Shown: positions 22,545-23,499 of the stretch, one piece after another | How positions within the stretch are numbered: the stretch's first letter is position 1 | Layout: each line of letters begins with the position of its first letter | Position numbers and translations under genes: made by a program | The notes under the pieces: model-generated | Databases searched by the model: none | The model's input: the letters and a program-made list of their open reading frames with translations, nothing else | Told to the model about the DNA's origin: nothing | NCBI GenBank assembly: GCA_035529695.1 | Contig: DATKWD010000119.1 | Coordinates: 1 to 23,499 of the forward strand | From: DATKWD01 sp035529695 | Lineage (GTDB): Bacteria > Actinomycetota > Acidimicrobiia > Acidimicrobiales > Salinilacustritrichaceae | Direction: 5' to 3' | DNA: 23,499 nt

Positions 22545-23300
22545 ATGTCCAGCTTTTTCACTCCGGGAAGCGAGATCGCAGGGCACCTCGTGCTCGCCGT
22601 GACCGCGGGCGACGGCCCGACGGTTCGGCTTCGGGCGCGCGACGCGAGGGGCCGAGGCTCCGAGGTCGCTGTGTCGGTACGGCCCGACGCCGACGAGGCG
22701 GCACTCGCCGAAGCCCGACACCACGCACAGCGTCTTGCCGGGCTCGACGGGCCGGTGTTCTGCGTGCCCACCGACATCCGCCTCACCGACCACGGGCTCG
22801 TCGTCATTCGACCGTGGTTCGAATCGACGCTGGCACTCGGTGCCCGTGCAGCGGGCCTGTCCGCCCGACGATGCACGGGGCTGGTGATCGACCTGGCCCG
22901 TGCACTGGACGAAGCGCATCACTGCGGACTCCGGCACGGGGCGGTGGGCGGCACGAACATCGTGATCGCCGACGACGGAAGGGGACGCCTGGTCGACGCG
23001 GCGGCCACGTGCGCTCCCGTCGGCGACGACACCGTCGCCCTGGGAGCGGCGGCCGCCAACTGGCTCGGCGAGTTCGACGAAGGGCCGCTGATCGACCTGG
23101 CGCGCGAGCAGTGTGCGGCGGCGGCCCGAGGTCGCCTGGGTGCGTCCGAACTCGCCGACCGCCTCGGCCGCATCATGAACGCCGACCGACTCCCACCCGA
23201 CCCGCCGCAGGCGTCGGCTCCGCCACGAAGGCGACACTCCAACCGACCGAGACGGGTCGGGCTGCAACCCTTGGGGTGGTTGCGGCCTCGGCGTCGGTGA
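22545..23300 (+). CDS. Degenerate Ser/Thr protein kinase-like protein (predicted pseudokinase)
   Basis: This 251-residue protein follows the order of a bacterial Hanks-type kinase domain. The N-lobe strand ends in SEVAVSVRP (39-47), and a C-lobe helix reads LVIDLARALDEAHHCGLRHG (113-132). The catalytic-loop equivalent is HGAVGGTN (131-138) and the metal-loop equivalent RLVDAA (148-153). All three key residues are missing: the VAVK lysine is Ser, the HRD aspartate is Ala (H-G-A) and DFG is D-A-A. N138 is kept. The C-terminal tail is Pro/Arg-rich, and there is no membrane segment. It stands alone on the plus strand between lysA and hom. The start at 22545 was preferred to an ATG 12 bases upstream, which lies inside the -10 hexamer. 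The kinase relationship is inferred from motif spacing; catalysis is unlikely. Confidence 0.65.
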   Translation: MSSFFTPGSEIAGHLVLAVTAGDGPTVRLRARDARGRGSEVAVSVRPDADEAALAEARHHAQRLAGLDGPVFCVPTDIRLTDHGLVVIRPWFESTLALGARAAGLSARRCTGLVIDLARALDEAHHCGLRHGAVGGTNIVIADDGRGRLVDAAATCAPVGDDTVALGAAAANWLGEFDEGPLIDLAREQCAAAARGRLGASELADRLGRIMNADRLPPDPPQASAPPRRRHSNRPRRVGLQPLGWLRPRRR

Positions 23301-23375
23301 GCCGGCCGCGCACGGTCGATCACCCGGCCACGGCGGTGTCGGTGGTGGCCCTCGCTCCGGCGACCGGACGCTCGC

Positions 23376-23499
23376 TCAGCCCTCGTCGGTGACCAGCAGA
23401 TCGTCGAGCGTCTCGCGGCGCACGACGACCCTGGCGTCGCCGTCATGGCAGAACACCACCGCGGGCCTCAGGACCTTGTTGTAGTTCGAGCCCATCGAA
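23376..23499 (-). CDS. lysA: Diaminopimelate decarboxylase, C-terminal end (rest outside window)
   Basis: The last 40 residues are visible: SMGSNYNKVLRPAVVF, then RVVVRRETLDDLL, ending at TGA 23378-23376. This closely matches the C-terminus of actinobacterial LysA, where the Tyr in SNYN is part of the PLP and substrate site. LysA decarboxylates meso-diaminopimelate to lysine. The position upstream of hom and thrC fits the common actinobacterial lysA-hom-thrC order. Here a plus-strand gene separates lysA from hom. The 75-base gap to that convergent gene shows only a weak 6-bp hairpin (GGCCAC/GTGGCC). Confidence 0.85.
   Translation of the reverse strand, partial: SMGSNYNKVLRPAVVFCHDGDARVVVRRETLDDLLVTDEG

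Noticed and set aside
23328..23352. Possible terminator GGCCAC/GTGGCC between the kinase-like gene and lysA
   Set aside because: The stem is only 6 bp with a 13-base loop and has no T tract; too weak to call.

Overview
This is high-GC actinobacterial chromosome. Four features point that way: a Rho factor with a long charged N-terminal insertion, a mycobacterial-type RpiB (SxxxE active site in place of the Cys type), a lysA-hom-thrC-rho gene order, and many genes whose start codon lies only 6-9 bases after a TANNNT -10 hexamer (leaderless mRNAs). The mix of a PRK08257-like thiolase, a DUF4012 protein and an LPVTG surface protein suggests class Acidimicrobiia (Ilumatobacter-like). That placement is an inference, not a proven one.

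Left third (1-7413): an extracellular polysaccharide locus. The end of a family 2 glycosyltransferase (+) faces a tightly overlapping minus-strand operon. Read in transcription order, the operon holds a Wzz/BY-kinase fusion, a Wzy/O-antigen-ligase-type membrane protein, a GT4 glycosyltransferase and an alkaline-phosphatase-superfamily protein. A second GT4 gene diverges from the operon head, and the two directions share a single -10 region.

Middle (7448-9725): a perfect hairpin terminator, a tiny LPVTG cell-wall-anchored protein, and a DUF4012 envelope protein that is the last gene of the glyA operon.

Right two thirds (9727-23499): a housekeeping backbone, mostly on the minus strand. In transcription order it runs lysA (partial), hom, thrC, rho, rpmE, an unknown gene, prfA, prmC, tsaC, a cyclic-nucleotide-binding protein, a low-molecular-weight phosphatase, rpiB, glyA and the DUF4012 gene. 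From rho to glyA this parallels the Bacillus rho-rpmE-prfA-prmC-ywlC-ywlE-rpiB-glyA order. Two plus-strand genes interrupt it: a thiolase-like gene (12080-13555) and a degenerate protein-kinase-like gene between lysA and hom (22545-23300).

Functionally, hom and thrC make threonine from aspartate semialdehyde by way of homoserine kinase, but thrB is not in the window. rho, rpmE, prfA, prmC and tsaC serve transcription termination and translation. The BY-kinase and the LMW phosphatase, 5 kb apart, could form a tyrosine phosphorylation pair that controls polymer length. The most unusual items are the kinase-like gene that has lost all three catalytic signatures, the mirror-image leaderless promoter with a 13-codon leader ORF, and a polymerase start site embedded in the kinase's tyrosine-cluster codons.
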